NCBI GenBank assembly: GCA_000063505.1 | Contig: CT971583.1 | Span: 1 to 64,000, forward strand | DNA: 64,000 nt | Direction: 5' to 3' | Origin: Synechococcus sp. WH 7803 | Lineage (GTDB): Bacteria; Cyanobacteriota; Cyanobacteriia; PCC-6307; Cyanobiaceae | Part shown: positions 55,500 to 64,000 of the stretch, one piece after another | Layout: the number at the start of each line of letters is the position of its first letter | Position numbering within the stretch: the stretch's first letter is position 1 | Position numbers and translations under genes: made by a program | Notes under the pieces: generated by a model | The model's database searches: none | What the model was told of the DNA's origin: nothing | What the model saw: only the letters and a program-made list of their open reading frames with translations

Positions 55500-56312
55500 T
55501 CAGTCGTTGACCTTGCCGGTGGTGGGTGAGCTGGGTGAGGCCTGAGCACGGGTGGGCAGCCGGCCCGCTTGGAAGGCCTGGCGCCCCGCCCGCACGGCGG
55601 AGGCCATCGCTTCGGCCATCAGCGGTGGGTTGCCAGCCAGGGCGATGGCACTGTTCACCAGAACGGCGTCTGCTCCCATTTCCAGGGCAGCCGATGCTTC
55701 GCTGGGCACGCCGATGCCTGCATCCACCACCACGGGCACCGAAGCGTTTTCGATGATCAGGGCGATGTTGGAGGCGTTGCGCAACCCCTGCCCAGACCCG
55801 ATCGGAGATCCCAGGGGCATCACCGTGGCGCATCCCACCTCTTCGAGGCGTTTGGCCAGCAAGGGATCCGCATTGATGTATGGCAGCACCGTGAAGCCCT
55901 CCTTCACCAGCTGTTCAGCCGCTTCCAGCGTTCCGAAAGGGTCTGGCAACAGGTGACGGCTGTCGGGAATCACTTCCAGCTTCACGAACGTGTTGTGCTC
56001 CTGGCCGGCAAGCCGGGCCAGTTCCCGACCCAAACGCGCCACCCGGATCGCTTCCTCTGCCGTGGTGCAGCCAGCGGTGTTGGGAAGCATCCAGATCTTT
56101 GTCCAGTCGATCGCTTCCATCAGTCCGGCGTGCCCGGCCGCCACCGTTTGCACCCTGCGCACCGCCACGGTCACCATCTCGCAGTCGGAACGATCCAGGC
56201 TCTGTTGCATCAACGCCAGGTTTGGATACTTTCCCGTGCCGGTGAACAGCCTGCTGCGGAACTGGCGGCCACCGATCACAAGCGTGTCGGTGCTGGTCGG
56301 GGTCGAATCCAT
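55500..56312 (-). CDS. thiG: Thiazole synthase
   Basis: ThiG builds the thiazole ring of thiamine from deoxyxylulose phosphate, dehydroglycine and ThiS thiocarboxylate. [20 protein letters not shown] at the N-terminus, [20 protein letters not shown] (catalytic Lys region), [16 protein letters not shown] and [20 protein letters not shown] are all typical. 270 residues, ATG 56312. It is alone on this strand between the 56.4 kb gene and psb34. Confidence 0.96.
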   Translation of the reverse strand: MDSTPTSTDTLVIGGRQFRSRLFTGTGKYPNLALMQQSLDRSDCEMVTVAVRRVQTVAAGHAGLMEAIDWTKIWMLPNTAGCTTAEEAIRVARLGRELARLAGQEHNTFVKLEVIPDSRHLLPDPFGTLEAAEQLVKEGFTVLPYINADPLLAKRLEEVGCATVMPLGSPIGSGQGLRNASNIALIIENASVPVVVDAGIGVPSEASAALEMGADAVLVNSAIALAGNPPLMAEAMASAVRAGRQAFQAGRLPTRAQASPSSPTTGKVND

Positions 56313-56419
56313 GAAAAGGAACGGAGGGACTGGTTAGGGAACCGGATCGGAAAACGGACGCGCACCGCTGAGGGGCACTACCGTGCATCCCATCATCCGT
56401 TCTCGTCACGTCTGTCACC

Positions 56420-56929
56420 ATGGACATGAACGCGCCGATTGAGATTCCGGCGACTTTCGAACCGTCTTTGCCCCTGGACAGCTCAGTTCTGGACGAGCCC
56501 CTGGTGTTGGACGGCACGGTTCAACAATTCGATCCGGTGCTGCGTGCGGCTGATCTGGCTGCCTCGATGCCCCGGCAATGGTGCGGTAGCTACAAGTCGT
56601 TCACGTCCGGCAGCGCTGTGGAGGTGAAGCTCACCCTGGCGAGCGTGGAACCGATCGGCCAGATGGTGAACCTCCGCGGTGACATGGAGATCGCCGGTGT
56701 GAGCACTCCCGTGCAGGGCAACCTCAACGCCACATCCGACCAGCTCGACCTGCTTCCTCTGGCCGGTGAGCTTGCCGATGATCTTGAGGCTGGCGGTGAT
56801 TTTCTCGGACTGCAGGGACTGAGCCTGTCCGGCTGGCAGGCACCCCGACTCACCAACCTGGGAGGCAGCCTGAGCTTGGCTCCCAGTTGCTCCAGTTCAG
56901 AAACCCTTCCCGTCCGCGCTCTCTGGTGA
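56420..56929 (+). CDS. Conserved cyanobacterial protein, unknown
   Basis: A 169-residue protein with no signal or clear membrane segment. MPRQWCGSYKSFTSGSAVEV is followed by a beta-rich region (VNLRGDMEIAGVSTPVQGNL, LSGWQAPRLTNLGGSLSLA), so a small beta-sandwich or lipocalin-like fold is plausible. I recall similar proteins in other marine picocyanobacteria but no function. ATG 56420 or 56426. Overlaps the convergent ycf37-like gene by 33 bases at the 3' end. Confidence 0.7.
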   Translation: MDMNAPIEIPATFEPSLPLDSSVLDEPLVLDGTVQQFDPVLRAADLAASMPRQWCGSYKSFTSGSAVEVKLTLASVEPIGQMVNLRGDMEIAGVSTPVQGNLNATSDQLDLLPLAGELADDLEAGGDFLGLQGLSLSGWQAPRLTNLGGSLSLAPSCSSSETLPVRALW

Positions 56930-57490
56930 TTCGTTCGTTGGAGTTGCCTCCGAGCGGCTGCTGGCTTGACGCTTGGCAGCCCGCTCGAGGCGTTTGAGGC
57001 GCTTTTTGGCGGTTGGATTCTCGGGTTCGAGGTTGAGAACCTTGCGGTACAGCTCGCAGGCTGCATCACGGTTGAGCAACCGTTCTTCGGCAAAAGCCAG
57101 GTTGTTGAGAGCGACGGGATACTCCGCTTTGGCCTGCAGGGCCAATTTGTAATGCCGGATCGCTGTTGAAAAATCCTTCTGGGCGGCCAGCGAAAAGCCC
57201 AGAGCGTTCTGGATCAGTGCGCGTGCTTCCTGCGGTTCGTTTCCGAGCCGTTTCACGGCTTGCCGCAGGGTTGCCGTGGCTTGGGGATACAGGCGCTTGC
57301 GCAGTTGCACAGAGGCCAGCTCGTAGAGATCACCGGCATCGCGGGATCCGGCCGCATCCGCCTGCTCGAGACGGATGAGGTTTTGTTCATCGCGGCGGAC
57401 GCGCAGGAGTTGACGACCAACGACAACAGCGACGATCGCGAGCAGGCCGATGAGGCCCAGCAGATAAGTCTGCGGGAGGAGCGATTCCAT
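56897..57490 (-). CDS. ycf37: Ycf37-like TPR photosystem I assembly protein
   Basis: A 197-residue protein with one N-terminal membrane helix (YLLGLIGLLAIVAVVVGRQL) and three TPR motifs: DAGDLYELASVQLRKRLYPQ, IQNALGFSLAAQKDFSTAIR and YPVALNNLAFAEERLLN. This layout is that of Ycf37, associated with photosystem I assembly or stability in cyanobacteria and algae. The C-terminal tail is charged and disordered. It lies 34 bases after rplT and is likely part of the rpmI-rplT transcript. Assignment is by pattern, moderately sure. Confidence 0.85.
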   Translation of the reverse strand: MESLLPQTYLLGLIGLLAIVAVVVGRQLLRVRRDEQNLIRLEQADAAGSRDAGDLYELASVQLRKRLYPQATATLRQAVKRLGNEPQEARALIQNALGFSLAAQKDFSTAIRHYKLALQAKAEYPVALNNLAFAEERLLNRDAACELYRKVLNLEPENPTAKKRLKRLERAAKRQASSRSEATPTNESPESADGKGF

Positions 57491-57524
57491 GGAGGGAAGA
57501 GAAGGTCCCGAGGCGGGACGCTAC

Positions 57525-57872
57525 TCAACCCTGCGTGGCATTCACCACAGTTGTGAAGCTGGAAGGATCAGCCACAGCCAATTGCGCCAGCATCTTGCGG
57601 TTGATGCGCACGTCGGCCTGCTTCAAGCCACCGATCAGACGGCTGTAGCTCACGCCGTTGAGACGCGCTGCTGCATTGATGCGTGCAATCCACAGACGGC
57701 GGAAATCACGCTTGCGCCGGCGCCGGTCGCGGTAGGCATTGCACAGGGCCTTCATCACCCGCTGGTTGGCGGTGCGGAACAGGGTTCCGTTGCTGCCGCG
57801 GAAACCGCGAGCTAAGCGGAGGATTTTGTTGCGGCGCTTGCGGGCGACATTGCCTCTCTTGACGCGTGCCAT
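57525..57872 (-). CDS. rplT: Ribosomal protein L20
   Basis: A 115-residue protein of the large ribosomal subunit, needed early in 50S assembly. The very basic N-terminus [20 protein letters not shown] and [20 protein letters not shown] are the family hallmarks. It follows rpmI by 43 bases, the usual bacterial L35-L20 pair; infC is not adjacent in this window. In many bacteria L20 represses its own operon by binding leader RNA; no such site was identified here. Confidence 0.98.
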   Translation of the reverse strand: MARVKRGNVARKRRNKILRLARGFRGSNGTLFRTANQRVMKALCNAYRDRRRRKRDFRRLWIARINAAARLNGVSYSRLIGGLKQADVRINRKMLAQLAVADPSSFTTVVNATQG

Positions 57873-57915
57873 GAATTCGGTGGGTGATTAAAAAACGATC
57901 GTGCGCTGAAACTGA

Positions 57916-58113
57916 TCAGGCGTAAGGCATCATCAGGGCCACCCGATCCTCGTCCGTCCGGTCCACCACAGCTTTGGTGGCCAGGTGGCGCTTCAGTTTC
58001 GGGCTCTTGTGATCCAGCAGGTGGTTGCGGAAGGCGCGCCGACGCAGGAACTTGCCAGTGCCTGTTGCTTTGAACCGCTTGGCGGCTGCTTTGCGGGTCT
58101 TGAGCTTGGGCAT
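57916..58113 (-). CDS. rpmI: Ribosomal protein L35
   Basis: A 65-residue basic protein of the large ribosomal subunit. [20 protein letters not shown] and [20 protein letters not shown] match the family. ATG 58113 is the conserved start; the frame opens further upstream but the extra residues are not L35-like. First gene of rpmI-rplT-ycf37-like, divergent from the SpoIID/LytB gene with 59 bases between starts. Confidence 0.98.
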   Translation of the reverse strand: MPKLKTRKAAAKRFKATGTGKFLRRRAFRNHLLDHKSPKLKRHLATKAVVDRTDEDRVALMMPYA

Positions 58114-58172
58114 GTCTCTGGCGGCACGGGGCACAAACGAAGACAATAGAACCTCGCCCTCCCTGCAGCCAA

Positions 58173-59750
58173 ATGTCCGGTGTCCGATCCCTGGCCCACC
58201 TGCTGGTGCTGCCGGTTGTGGCAACGGTCGGTTGCCGGGCGCAAGACCTCAAGTCGATGCCGCCGGCCCCGCAGGCTCCGGCGCTGCCCACCCACCGCGC
58301 CGTGCCGGCGCCGCCCGCTGCCGGGCAGGCGATTCTGTGGGTGTCGCTCGCCGATCATCTGGGCCGCGGCACCCAAGCGCAGCGTTCCGCGCCTCTGCTC
58401 ACGCTCACCAGTGCCGGCCCAGCACCGCTGCAGCTCCTTGATCCCAGCGGCACCGTGGTGGCCGATGGTCCAACCCTGGTGTTCAGCTGGCGGTTGGTGC
58501 CTCTGGAGTCTCCCCTTGCCGTGGCCAGGCGGGTGGCAGGGCCTCTCGCCAGTTTCGAATCCGCTGAGCGGCTGGCGCAGCGTTGGCGGGATCAGGGTGT
58601 GGAGGCCAAGGTCGCTCACCCCGATGAGTGGGAGGTGTGGGCACCGGCCGATGCGCCGGATCTTCCCGGTGTGCCGTTGCGTGATGTCACATCCACGCTT
58701 GCGGCCGAGGTTCGACCCGTGCTGGAGGGGCCAGAGGGTGGCCGCACGCTCCAGGGGCCTCTGCAGTTGCAAGCCCCCAATGGGCTGCGCTGGAAGGGTG
58801 GTGTGATGCGTGGCCCCTTCCGGCTGCAGGCCGATGCCTACGGCAGCTGGACCTTGCTGGAGCAGGTGCCTGTGGAGCGCTATCTGGAAGGCGTGGTTCC
58901 CCATGAGATCGGCGCAGGCTCTCCCCCTGCAGCGCTGCAGGCCCAGGCGGTTTTGGCCCGGACCTGGGCTCTGGCCAACAGCCATCGTTTCGCGATTGAC
59001 GGCTATCACCTCTGCAGCGACACCCAGTGCCAGGTTTACAGCGATCCGCGCCAGGCTTCGGCTTCGGTCCGTGAGGCCATCCGCGCGACCTCCGGTGAAG
59101 TGCTCCGCTGGGAGGGCCAACCCATCCACGCGGTGTATCACGCCACCAATGGCGGGATCAGTGCCAGCGCTGAAGAAGCCTGGGCGATGGACCCACTGCC
59201 CTATGTGCGTGTGCAGCCGGATGGATCCCAGGCCTGGCGAGACGCCACGGGGCTGCCCCTGCAGTCGGCGGAGAGTTTGAGATCACTCCTGCAGCGCCGG
59301 GATGGTGCCTACGGCGCTGGTCATCCGCGCTTTCGCTGGACCCGCAGTTATTCCGCCGGCCAACTGGCCCAGGCGTTGGCGGCAGCCGGCAAGGGCAATG
59401 CCCTTCCCACCAAAGTCAGCGTGCAGGACCGGGGACCGAGCGGACGCGTGCTGGCTTTAGCGATCGAGCGCGACGGGGGCGCACCCGCGGTGGTGCTGCG
59501 CCTTGATGCGATCCGCAGGACGCTTCGCCGTCTGCCCAGCACCTTGTTTGTGCTCCGGCCTGAGGGTGCGAGGGCCTGGCAATTCCAGGGCGGTGGATTC
59601 GGTCATGGCGTGGGCCTGTCGCAGGCCGGGGCCATTGATCTGGCCGGCCGCGGCTGGAATGCTCAGCGCATCCTTGAGCATTACTACCCCGGGACCCAAT
59701 TGGAGCCGCTTCGGCAGGCCCCACCGGTTCCACCGGTTCAGGCCCCTTAA
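58173..59750 (+). CDS. SpoIID/LytB-domain protein
   Basis: A 525-residue protein. The first 25 residues ([17 protein letters not shown]) look like a signal peptide with a Cys that might be lipid-modified (TVGC is an imperfect lipobox). The SpoIID/LytB domain (about 225-460) includes [57 protein letters not shown] and a final [19 protein letters not shown]. These domains act in peptidoglycan cleavage or activation of amidases. About 150 N-terminal residues are of unknown type. Downstream is a GT2 glycosyltransferase. Confidence 0.9.
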   Translation: MSGVRSLAHLLVLPVVATVGCRAQDLKSMPPAPQAPALPTHRAVPAPPAAGQAILWVSLADHLGRGTQAQRSAPLLTLTSAGPAPLQLLDPSGTVVADGPTLVFSWRLVPLESPLAVARRVAGPLASFESAERLAQRWRDQGVEAKVAHPDEWEVWAPADAPDLPGVPLRDVTSTLAAEVRPVLEGPEGGRTLQGPLQLQAPNGLRWKGGVMRGPFRLQADAYGSWTLLEQVPVERYLEGVVPHEIGAGSPPAALQAQAVLARTWALANSHRFAIDGYHLCSDTQCQVYSDPRQASASVREAIRATSGEVLRWEGQPIHAVYHATNGGISASAEEAWAMDPLPYVRVQPDGSQAWRDATGLPLQSAESLRSLLQRRDGAYGAGHPRFRWTRSYSAGQLAQALAAAGKGNALPTKVSVQDRGPSGRVLALAIERDGGAPAVVLRLDAIRRTLRRLPSTLFVLRPEGARAWQFQGGGFGHGVGLSQAGAIDLAGRGWNAQRILEHYYPGTQLEPLRQAPPVPPVQAP

Positions 59751-59780
59751 AGTTCAAGCACTTTGCGATTGGGGAGGGGC

Positions 59781-61115
59781 GTGGCCGCAGGTACAGGTGA
59801 TCACCGACGCGGCAAGACGGCTCTCTTTCTTGCGGCCTGCGGCTGGGCCGGGGCTGCACCCCATTGGTTGGATCCGAGCCGAAGCCTTCTGCCCGCTCTC
59901 ACCCTCGCCGTGCTCCTCGGTGGCTATGGCTTGCGCACTGTGTTGCGCAGGGAGTCGTTGGGTGATGGCTCTGAGCCCGGCTTGACCAGCGCTGATCCAG
60001 AGGAAGGGGCCAATACGGCGCGGCCAACCGTGGATGTGGTGGTGGCGGCCAGGGATGAGGAGGCCGTCGTCACCCGCTTGGTGGAGCGTCTGGCTGCGTT
60101 GCGTTATCCCGCTGATCGCCTCAGCCTCTGTGTAGTGGATGACGGCAGCGAAGACCGCACGCCCGAGCGCTTGGCGGTGCTGCAGGATCGTTTTCCAGCG
60201 CTGCAGGTGATCCGCCGCCCCCGCAACGCCGGCGGCGGGAAATCCGGCGCGCTCAATGAAGCCCTGGCCCAAACCCAGGGAGAGTGGTTGCTCATCCTTG
60301 ATGCCGATGCCCAGCTTGCAGACGATCAGCTCGAGCGGCTGATTCCTTTTGCCTGCGGTGGCGACTGGTCGGCCGTGCAGATGCGCAAGGCTGTGACTAA
60401 TGCCCAGGACAACTGGCTGACCCGGGTGCAGGCGATGGAAATGGCCTTCGATGCCCAGATCCAGCAGGGTCGCCTGGCCGGTGGGGGCGTGGCGGAACTG
60501 CGCGGAAATGGCCAGCTGCTGCGCCGGGATCTTCTCGAGGCCTGCGGCGGCTTCAACGAGGAAACGGTCACCGACGATCTCGATCTGAGTTTCCGCTTGC
60601 TGTTGCAGGAGGCTCGGATCGGCATTCTCTGGAATCCTCCGGTGCAGGAGGAGGCGGTGGAGACTCTCCAGGCCCTCTGGAAGCAGCGTCAGCGCTGGGC
60701 GGAGGGCGGTTTGCAGCGTTTTCTCGATTACTGGCCCGGTTTGCTTTCATCCCGGCTCAACTTGTCCCAGCGCCGCGATCTCGCCAGCTTCTTCCTGCTG
60801 CAATACGCATTGCCGGTGGTGTCCTGGTCGGATCTGATCACCAGCCTGCTGAGCCGCACCACACCGGCGTACTGGCCTCTCTCGATCGTGGCGTTCAGTG
60901 TGTCGGGGGTCGCCTACTGGCGAGGTTGTCGCCGCTCCAGCGATGGTCCTGATCTCCCCCAGCCGGATGTTCTCAATTTGCTGCTTGGCATCGCCTACCT
61001 CAGCCACTGGTTTGTGGTGATTCCCTGGGTGACCCTGCGCATGGCCTTGCGTCCCAAGCGGCTGGTGTGGGCGAAGACGAGCCACCGCGGCCAGGAAGAA
61101 ACGGTTCAAGCCTGA
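59781..61115 (+). CDS. GT2 family glycosyltransferase, membrane-bound
   Basis: About 444 residues from GTG 59781 (a TTG at 59763 is possible). The GT2 core shows VDVVVAARDEEAVVTRLVER, CVVDDGSEDRTPERLAVL, LLILDADAQLADDQLERLI (DxD metal motif), GFNEETVTDDLDLSFRLL and KQRQRWAEGGLQR (QxxRW processivity motif). Two or three membrane helices follow (FFLLQYALPVVSWSDLITSL, LLGIAYLSHWFVVIPWVTL). This pattern fits processive enzymes making surface polysaccharide; the product is unknown. Starts 30 bases after the SpoIID/LytB gene and may be co-transcribed. Confidence 0.91.
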   Translation: MAAGTGDHRRGKTALFLAACGWAGAAPHWLDPSRSLLPALTLAVLLGGYGLRTVLRRESLGDGSEPGLTSADPEEGANTARPTVDVVVAARDEEAVVTRLVERLAALRYPADRLSLCVVDDGSEDRTPERLAVLQDRFPALQVIRRPRNAGGGKSGALNEALAQTQGEWLLILDADAQLADDQLERLIPFACGGDWSAVQMRKAVTNAQDNWLTRVQAMEMAFDAQIQQGRLAGGGVAELRGNGQLLRRDLLEACGGFNEETVTDDLDLSFRLLLQEARIGILWNPPVQEEAVETLQALWKQRQRWAEGGLQRFLDYWPGLLSSRLNLSQRRDLASFFLLQYALPVVSWSDLITSLLSRTTPAYWPLSIVAFSVSGVAYWRGCRRSSDGPDLPQPDVLNLLLGIAYLSHWFVVIPWVTLRMALRPKRLVWAKTSHRGQEETVQA

Positions 61116-61130
61116 CCCTGGCGGGATGGA

Positions 61131-62996
61131 TCAAGGGTCGAGATCCACATTCAGCACCTGACCGTTGAAGAAATCAGCCAGGCGCTTGGCCTTGTCATCC
61201 AGCACGGATGGCTCCTGCCGCTGAACAGCCGCGGAATCGGGTTCCGGAGCTGGGGCAGGTGCAGCACTCGGGGTCGGGGTTGGAGGAAGTGAAGCCGGTG
61301 TTGGGGTTGCGGCCAGCGGTCGCGGTGGCAGTTGCGCTTCGCTGCTCGTGACGGCCGGGGCTGGAACGGGAGCCGGTGTGGCGTTGGGTGTGGGCGGTGG
61401 CGGTGTCGATGGCGCTGGCATGGCGGCCATCGGTGCAGCCCCCCCATGGCTTTCCAGCACGAGTTGGCGGCTGCCGCCGACAGCCCGGGCGATCGCCTGC
61501 TCCAGTAAGGCCACGCGGCTTTGCACCATGCCCATCCAGTTGCCGGCCACTTGCACCACGGCGCGGTGGTTGTCGAGGCGCACCAGTTCGGCCTGCTGCG
61601 ACAGCAACATGCGCGTGGATGGCAGTTCCAGGCCAGCCAGGATCTGCTGCCAGAGCTCTCCGAGATCCTGGGGAGGCGACGGGTTCGCTGCTGCTGCAGG
61701 TTCAGCGGCCGGGGGACTGGTGTCGGGGAGGCTGACGGGAGCTGGCGGGGGGGCCTGGGCTGGCGGGGCCTGTGGGCTTGGAGCAGCGGTTGCCACAGCC
61801 GGAACCGGTGGTGCCGGGATTGGCGCCGCGGTGGCGGGGGCTGACTGGCTGCCTGGACGGGGGGGCTGACTGGCTGCCTGGACGGGGGTCTGGGCGGCTG
61901 TGGGCTCTGCGAGCAATCCCAGCAGCAGTACTTCCAGCCAGAGCCGCGGTTGCACGCTCTGGCGCAGTTGTTGCTCCGTGCCGCGCAGCTGGGATTGCCA
62001 CTGCAACAGGCGGCTGCGGCCAATCGCTTTGGCCAGCTCGGGCAGCTGGTCGCGGAATTGGGGCGACACGCTGGTGAGTTCCGGCCGGTCTGGAGCCGCA
62101 GCCATCAGCACGAGATCACGCAGGATTCCCGCCAGGCCCTGCAGCACAGAGCCCGCATCGCGACCACGGTCTAGCAGGTTGCGGGTGGCTTCCAGCAGGG
62201 CCACCGGTTCACCACTGCGCATCGCTGCTACCAGCGCCAGCAGCTCCTGTTCGGGCACGGCACCGAGCAGATCCCACACCGCTTCGGCCTGAATCGGTCC
62301 GGGCAGCAGGCTGAGCTGGTCCAGCAGGCTTTCCGCATCACGCAGGCCCCCCTGGGCCCGTTGCGCCACCACATGCAGGGCTTCGGGTTGGATCGGGATG
62401 GTTTCCTGCTCTGCAATCCAGGTGAGATGCCGCTCCAGCGCCTCCAGGGGGATGCGCCGGAAGTCGAAGCGCTGGCAGCGGCTGAGGATCGTGGGCAGCA
62501 CCCGTTGCGGGTCGGTGGTGGCGAGCACAAACACCACCTGCGGTGGCGGCTCCTCGAGGGTTTTGAGAAGGGCGTTGAAGGCAGCGGTGGAGAGCATGTG
62601 GCATTCATCCACCACGTACACCTTCCAGCGCGCCTGCACCGGGGCAAAGCGGGAGCGTTCGATCAGATCGCGGATGTTGTCCACGCCGGTGTTGGAGGCC
62701 GCATCGATCTCGATCACATCGAGGGCCGTGCCGGCGGCAATCGTTGTGCAGAGCTCGCAGTGGCCGCAGGGTTCCGGGGTGGGCCCCTCACTGTTGAGGC
62801 AATTGAGGGAGCGGGCCAGGATGCGGGCGCTCGAGGTTTTGCCGGTGCCCCTGGGGCCACTGAACAAGTAGGCCGGGGCGATGCGGCCCGAGCGCAGGGC
62901 GTGACCAAGGGTCGCGGCAATCGCCTCCTGCCCCACCAGTTGATCGAGACGCTGGGGCCTGTATTTGTGATGCAGTGGCTGGTAAGCCTGACTCAT
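61131..62996 (-). CDS. dnaX: DNA polymerase III gamma/tau subunit
   Basis: DnaX is the clamp-loader ATPase and organises the replisome. LHHKYRPQRLDQLVGQ, Walker A GPRGTGKTSSARILARSLN, the zinc cysteines CGHCELC, DEIDAASNTGVD-type text (VIEIDAASNTGVDNIRDLIE) and VDECHMLSTAAFNALLKTLE are complete. After about residue 360 comes a long Pro/Ala-rich linker, then a tau C-terminal domain. No intein is present. The linker carries a 25-bp out-of-frame tandem duplication and a C7 run. 621 residues. Confidence 0.95.
   Translation of the reverse strand: MSQAYQPLHHKYRPQRLDQLVGQEAIAATLGHALRSGRIAPAYLFSGPRGTGKTSSARILARSLNCLNSEGPTPEPCGHCELCTTIAAGTALDVIEIDAASNTGVDNIRDLIERSRFAPVQARWKVYVVDECHMLSTAAFNALLKTLEEPPPQVVFVLATTDPQRVLPTILSRCQRFDFRRIPLEALERHLTWIAEQETIPIQPEALHVVAQRAQGGLRDAESLLDQLSLLPGPIQAEAVWDLLGAVPEQELLALVAAMRSGEPVALLEATRNLLDRGRDAGSVLQGLAGILRDLVLMAAAPDRPELTSVSPQFRDQLPELAKAIGRSRLLQWQSQLRGTEQQLRQSVQPRLWLEVLLLGLLAEPTAAQTPVQAASQPPRPGSQSAPATAAPIPAPPVPAVATAAPSPQAPPAQAPPPAPVSLPDTSPPAAEPAAAANPSPPQDLGELWQQILAGLELPSTRMLLSQQAELVRLDNHRAVVQVAGNWMGMVQSRVALLEQAIARAVGGSRQLVLESHGGAAPMAAMPAPSTPPPPTPNATPAPVPAPAVTSSEAQLPPRPLAATPTPASLPPTPTPSAAPAPAPEPDSAAVQRQEPSVLDDKAKRLADFFNGQVLNVDLDP
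61836..61888. repeat. 25-bp tandem duplication in the dnaX linker
   Basis: GGGGGCTGACTGGCTGCCTG... occurs twice in a row, 61836-61860 and 61861-61885, followed by three more G. The period is 25 bases, not a multiple of three, so the copies are read in different frames (QAASQPP against RPGSQSAP). A run of seven C on the coding strand (61865-61859) joins the copies. Confidence 0.9.
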
Positions 62997-63023
62997 GCAC
63001 AGCCGGCAAGACGCTGAGGCTAC

Positions 63024-63698
63024 CTAGCTTTCAGGGTCGCTCTCCAGGAGTGTTCTGATCCTGGTTTCCAGGTCTTCCACAGCGGCCAGTTCGTCGGCGA
63101 TGGTGCGGCCGGTGAGGAGCAGCTGGCGTCCGCGCCGATCCATGCGCTCATCCGCACCCTGGCCTGGCATGCCCTTCAGCCAGACCTCCGCCTGCCCAAG
63201 GGTGGACTCCAGCTTCTCCAGCAGGGTCAGACGCAGGCGCTGCAGCTGCACCAGTCCCTGCCGGGCCCGTTCTTTCGAGGCCTCGTCAATCAGCCCTTTT
63301 CGCAGCAGCAGGCCCAGGCCGGTGAGCAGAGCGGCGGGCATCAGCTGGCCGAGGGCCAGGGCGCCGAGGCTGCCAGTGTGCAGCCAGTCCTCCACCTGTC
63401 CGCTGCGGTGTCGGCCGGTTTTGCACCAGTTGGCGAAATGCTCGCAGTTGTTGAACAGCAGGTTGTAGTTCTGCTCGCCGATGCGGCTCATGGCCCGGCG
63501 CAACGTGACGCCAGCCGGCGAGGCCTGGTCGTGACTGACCACGCTCACCTCCTGGCCGCGGCTGAACTGCGCAAGCGGGCTGCGCAGAATCTCGCGCCCT
63601 TCCAGATAGTGGGCGACGCTGCCGTCGCCCAGATCGATGCCGTGATGGAGAAACAGTCCGTGCTGGCGGGGCACCCGCAGGTGGTCGGCAGCGGCCAT
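63024..63698 (-). CDS. LRAT-domain-like protein
   Basis: A 224-residue protein. The first 130 residues read as an LRAT/NlpC-P60-like domain: LRVPRQHGLFLHHGIDLGDG, with histidines, and NYNLLFNNCEHFANWCKTG with the NCEHF active-site Cys. Such proteins in animals are acyltransferases or phospholipases; bacterial ones are largely uncharacterised. A helical C-terminal part (LVQLQRLRLTLLEKLESTL) may form a coiled coil, with a possible membrane stretch near residues 110-130 (LGALALGQLMPAALLTGLGL). ATG 63698 is 4 bases after the clpX stop, so both are probably co-transcribed. Confidence 0.87.
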   Translation of the reverse strand: MAAADHLRVPRQHGLFLHHGIDLGDGSVAHYLEGREILRSPLAQFSRGQEVSVVSHDQASPAGVTLRRAMSRIGEQNYNLLFNNCEHFANWCKTGRHRSGQVEDWLHTGSLGALALGQLMPAALLTGLGLLLRKGLIDEASKERARQGLVQLQRLRLTLLEKLESTLGQAEVWLKGMPGQGADERMDRRGRQLLLTGRTIADELAAVEDLETRIRTLLESDPES

Positions 63699-63702
63699 GG
63701 CC

Positions 63703-64000
63703 TTAGGCCGATTCCTGCTGCCGCTCGCTTCCCGGGAGGGGCAGCACCTTGCCGCCGGTGTGCTCCTCCACCATTGCGCGGGTGATGGTGAACGACGACG
63801 CGTCTTTGCGGGAGGGCAGCTCGTACATGAGATCGAGCATCAGCTCTTCCACAATCCCGCGCAGGGCCCGGGCGCCGGTCTTGCGGCGGTGAGCTTCCTG
63901 GGCAATGGCTTCGATCGCGCTCGGTTCGAACTCCAGCTGCACGTTGTCCATGCTCAGCAGGGTGCGGAACTGTTTCACCAGGGCGTCCCGCGGTTCGGTG
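63703..64000 (-). CDS. clpX: ATP-dependent Clp protease ATP-binding subunit ClpX, 3' part
   Basis: Only the last 98 residues are in the window; the gene runs off the right end. [20 protein letters not shown], then [20 protein letters not shown] and [17 protein letters not shown] are the C-terminal small domain of ClpX (sensor II region with GARALR). ClpX unfolds substrates for the ClpP protease. The end shows the usual ClpX fold up to residue [12 protein letters not shown]. The order clpX, LRAT-like gene, dnaX is on the minus strand. Confidence 0.95.
   Translation of the reverse strand, partial: TEPRDALVKQFRTLLSMDNVQLEFEPSAIEAIAQEAHRRKTGARALRGIVEELMLDLMYELPSRKDASSFTITRAMVEEHTGGKVLPLPGSERQQESA

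Noticed and set aside
57993-59141. 382-residue ORF opposite the SpoIID/LytB gene and rpmI
   Set aside because: It covers two well-supported genes and shows no domain; antisense shadow.
61131-62996. Intein within dnaX, as known in some cyanobacteria
   Set aside because: The ATPase core is continuous, with no homing-endonuclease or splicing motifs.

Overview
The window looks like the first 64 kb of a finished chromosome record of a marine picocyanobacterium, most likely a marine Synechococcus. That rests on the gene set (UDP-sulfoquinovose and sulfolipid synthases, a Psb34-like and a Ycf37-like photosystem assembly protein, a Gap2-type NADP-accepting GAPDH, a CYP38-like lumenal cyclophilin, a CbiD corrin methyltransferase), the high G+C DNA, tight coding, and dnaN starting at base 174. 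The species is inferred from memory of gene order and not tested by any search. There are no rRNAs, CRISPR arrays, insertion sequences or prophage genes.

Layout. 0-6 kb: dnaN, a PRC-barrel protein, purL and purF. 6-10.4 kb (minus): queG, a TPR protein and a GyrA/ParC-type topoisomerase subunit. 10.4-17 kb (plus): two membrane proteins (HpsJ-like, DUF502), nusB, ftsY, an RsbU-type phosphatase and argH. 17-20.5 kb: a glycine-rich RRM protein, dusA, a Tat-like MsrB and a BaiN-type flavoprotein. 20.6-28.6 kb (minus): a 1188-residue repeat protein beside a pilB-pilT-pilC type IV pilus operon. This is the most accessory-looking part of the window. 28.6-40 kb: grpE-dnaJ-tusA-like-rsgA, murC-murB-ybaB, gap2, thiL plus cyclophilin, efp-accB, and pdxA.

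40-46 kb is a patchwork of small and lineage-restricted genes: a YeeZ-like SDR protein, an HNH endonuclease, a SNF2-type translocase, two small secreted proteins, a half-length AbrB-family membrane protein, three small ORFs and tRNA-Gly(CCC). 46-53 kb: a class V aminotransferase, then cbiD, guaA, two unknown proteins and a PBP2. 53-58 kb (minus): rpmI-rplT-ycf37-like, thiG, a 55-residue Psb34-like gene, then sqdB-sqdX. 58-64 kb: a SpoIID/LytB protein, a GT2 glycosyltransferase, dnaX, an LRAT-like protein and the 3' part of clpX.

The core functions are replication, purine and cofactor synthesis, protein folding, cell wall, translation and photosynthesis support. Strongest leads for follow-up: the repeat protein with two different tandem domain expansions beside the pilus operon; unusual ends on PilB (extra zinc-ribbon-like tail) and PilC (duplicated N-terminal module); a 25-bp out-of-frame tandem duplication in dnaX with a -1 frame that would end near the length of a gamma subunit; and the neighbouring HNH and SNF2 genes. 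No gap longer than 300 bases is left without a gene.
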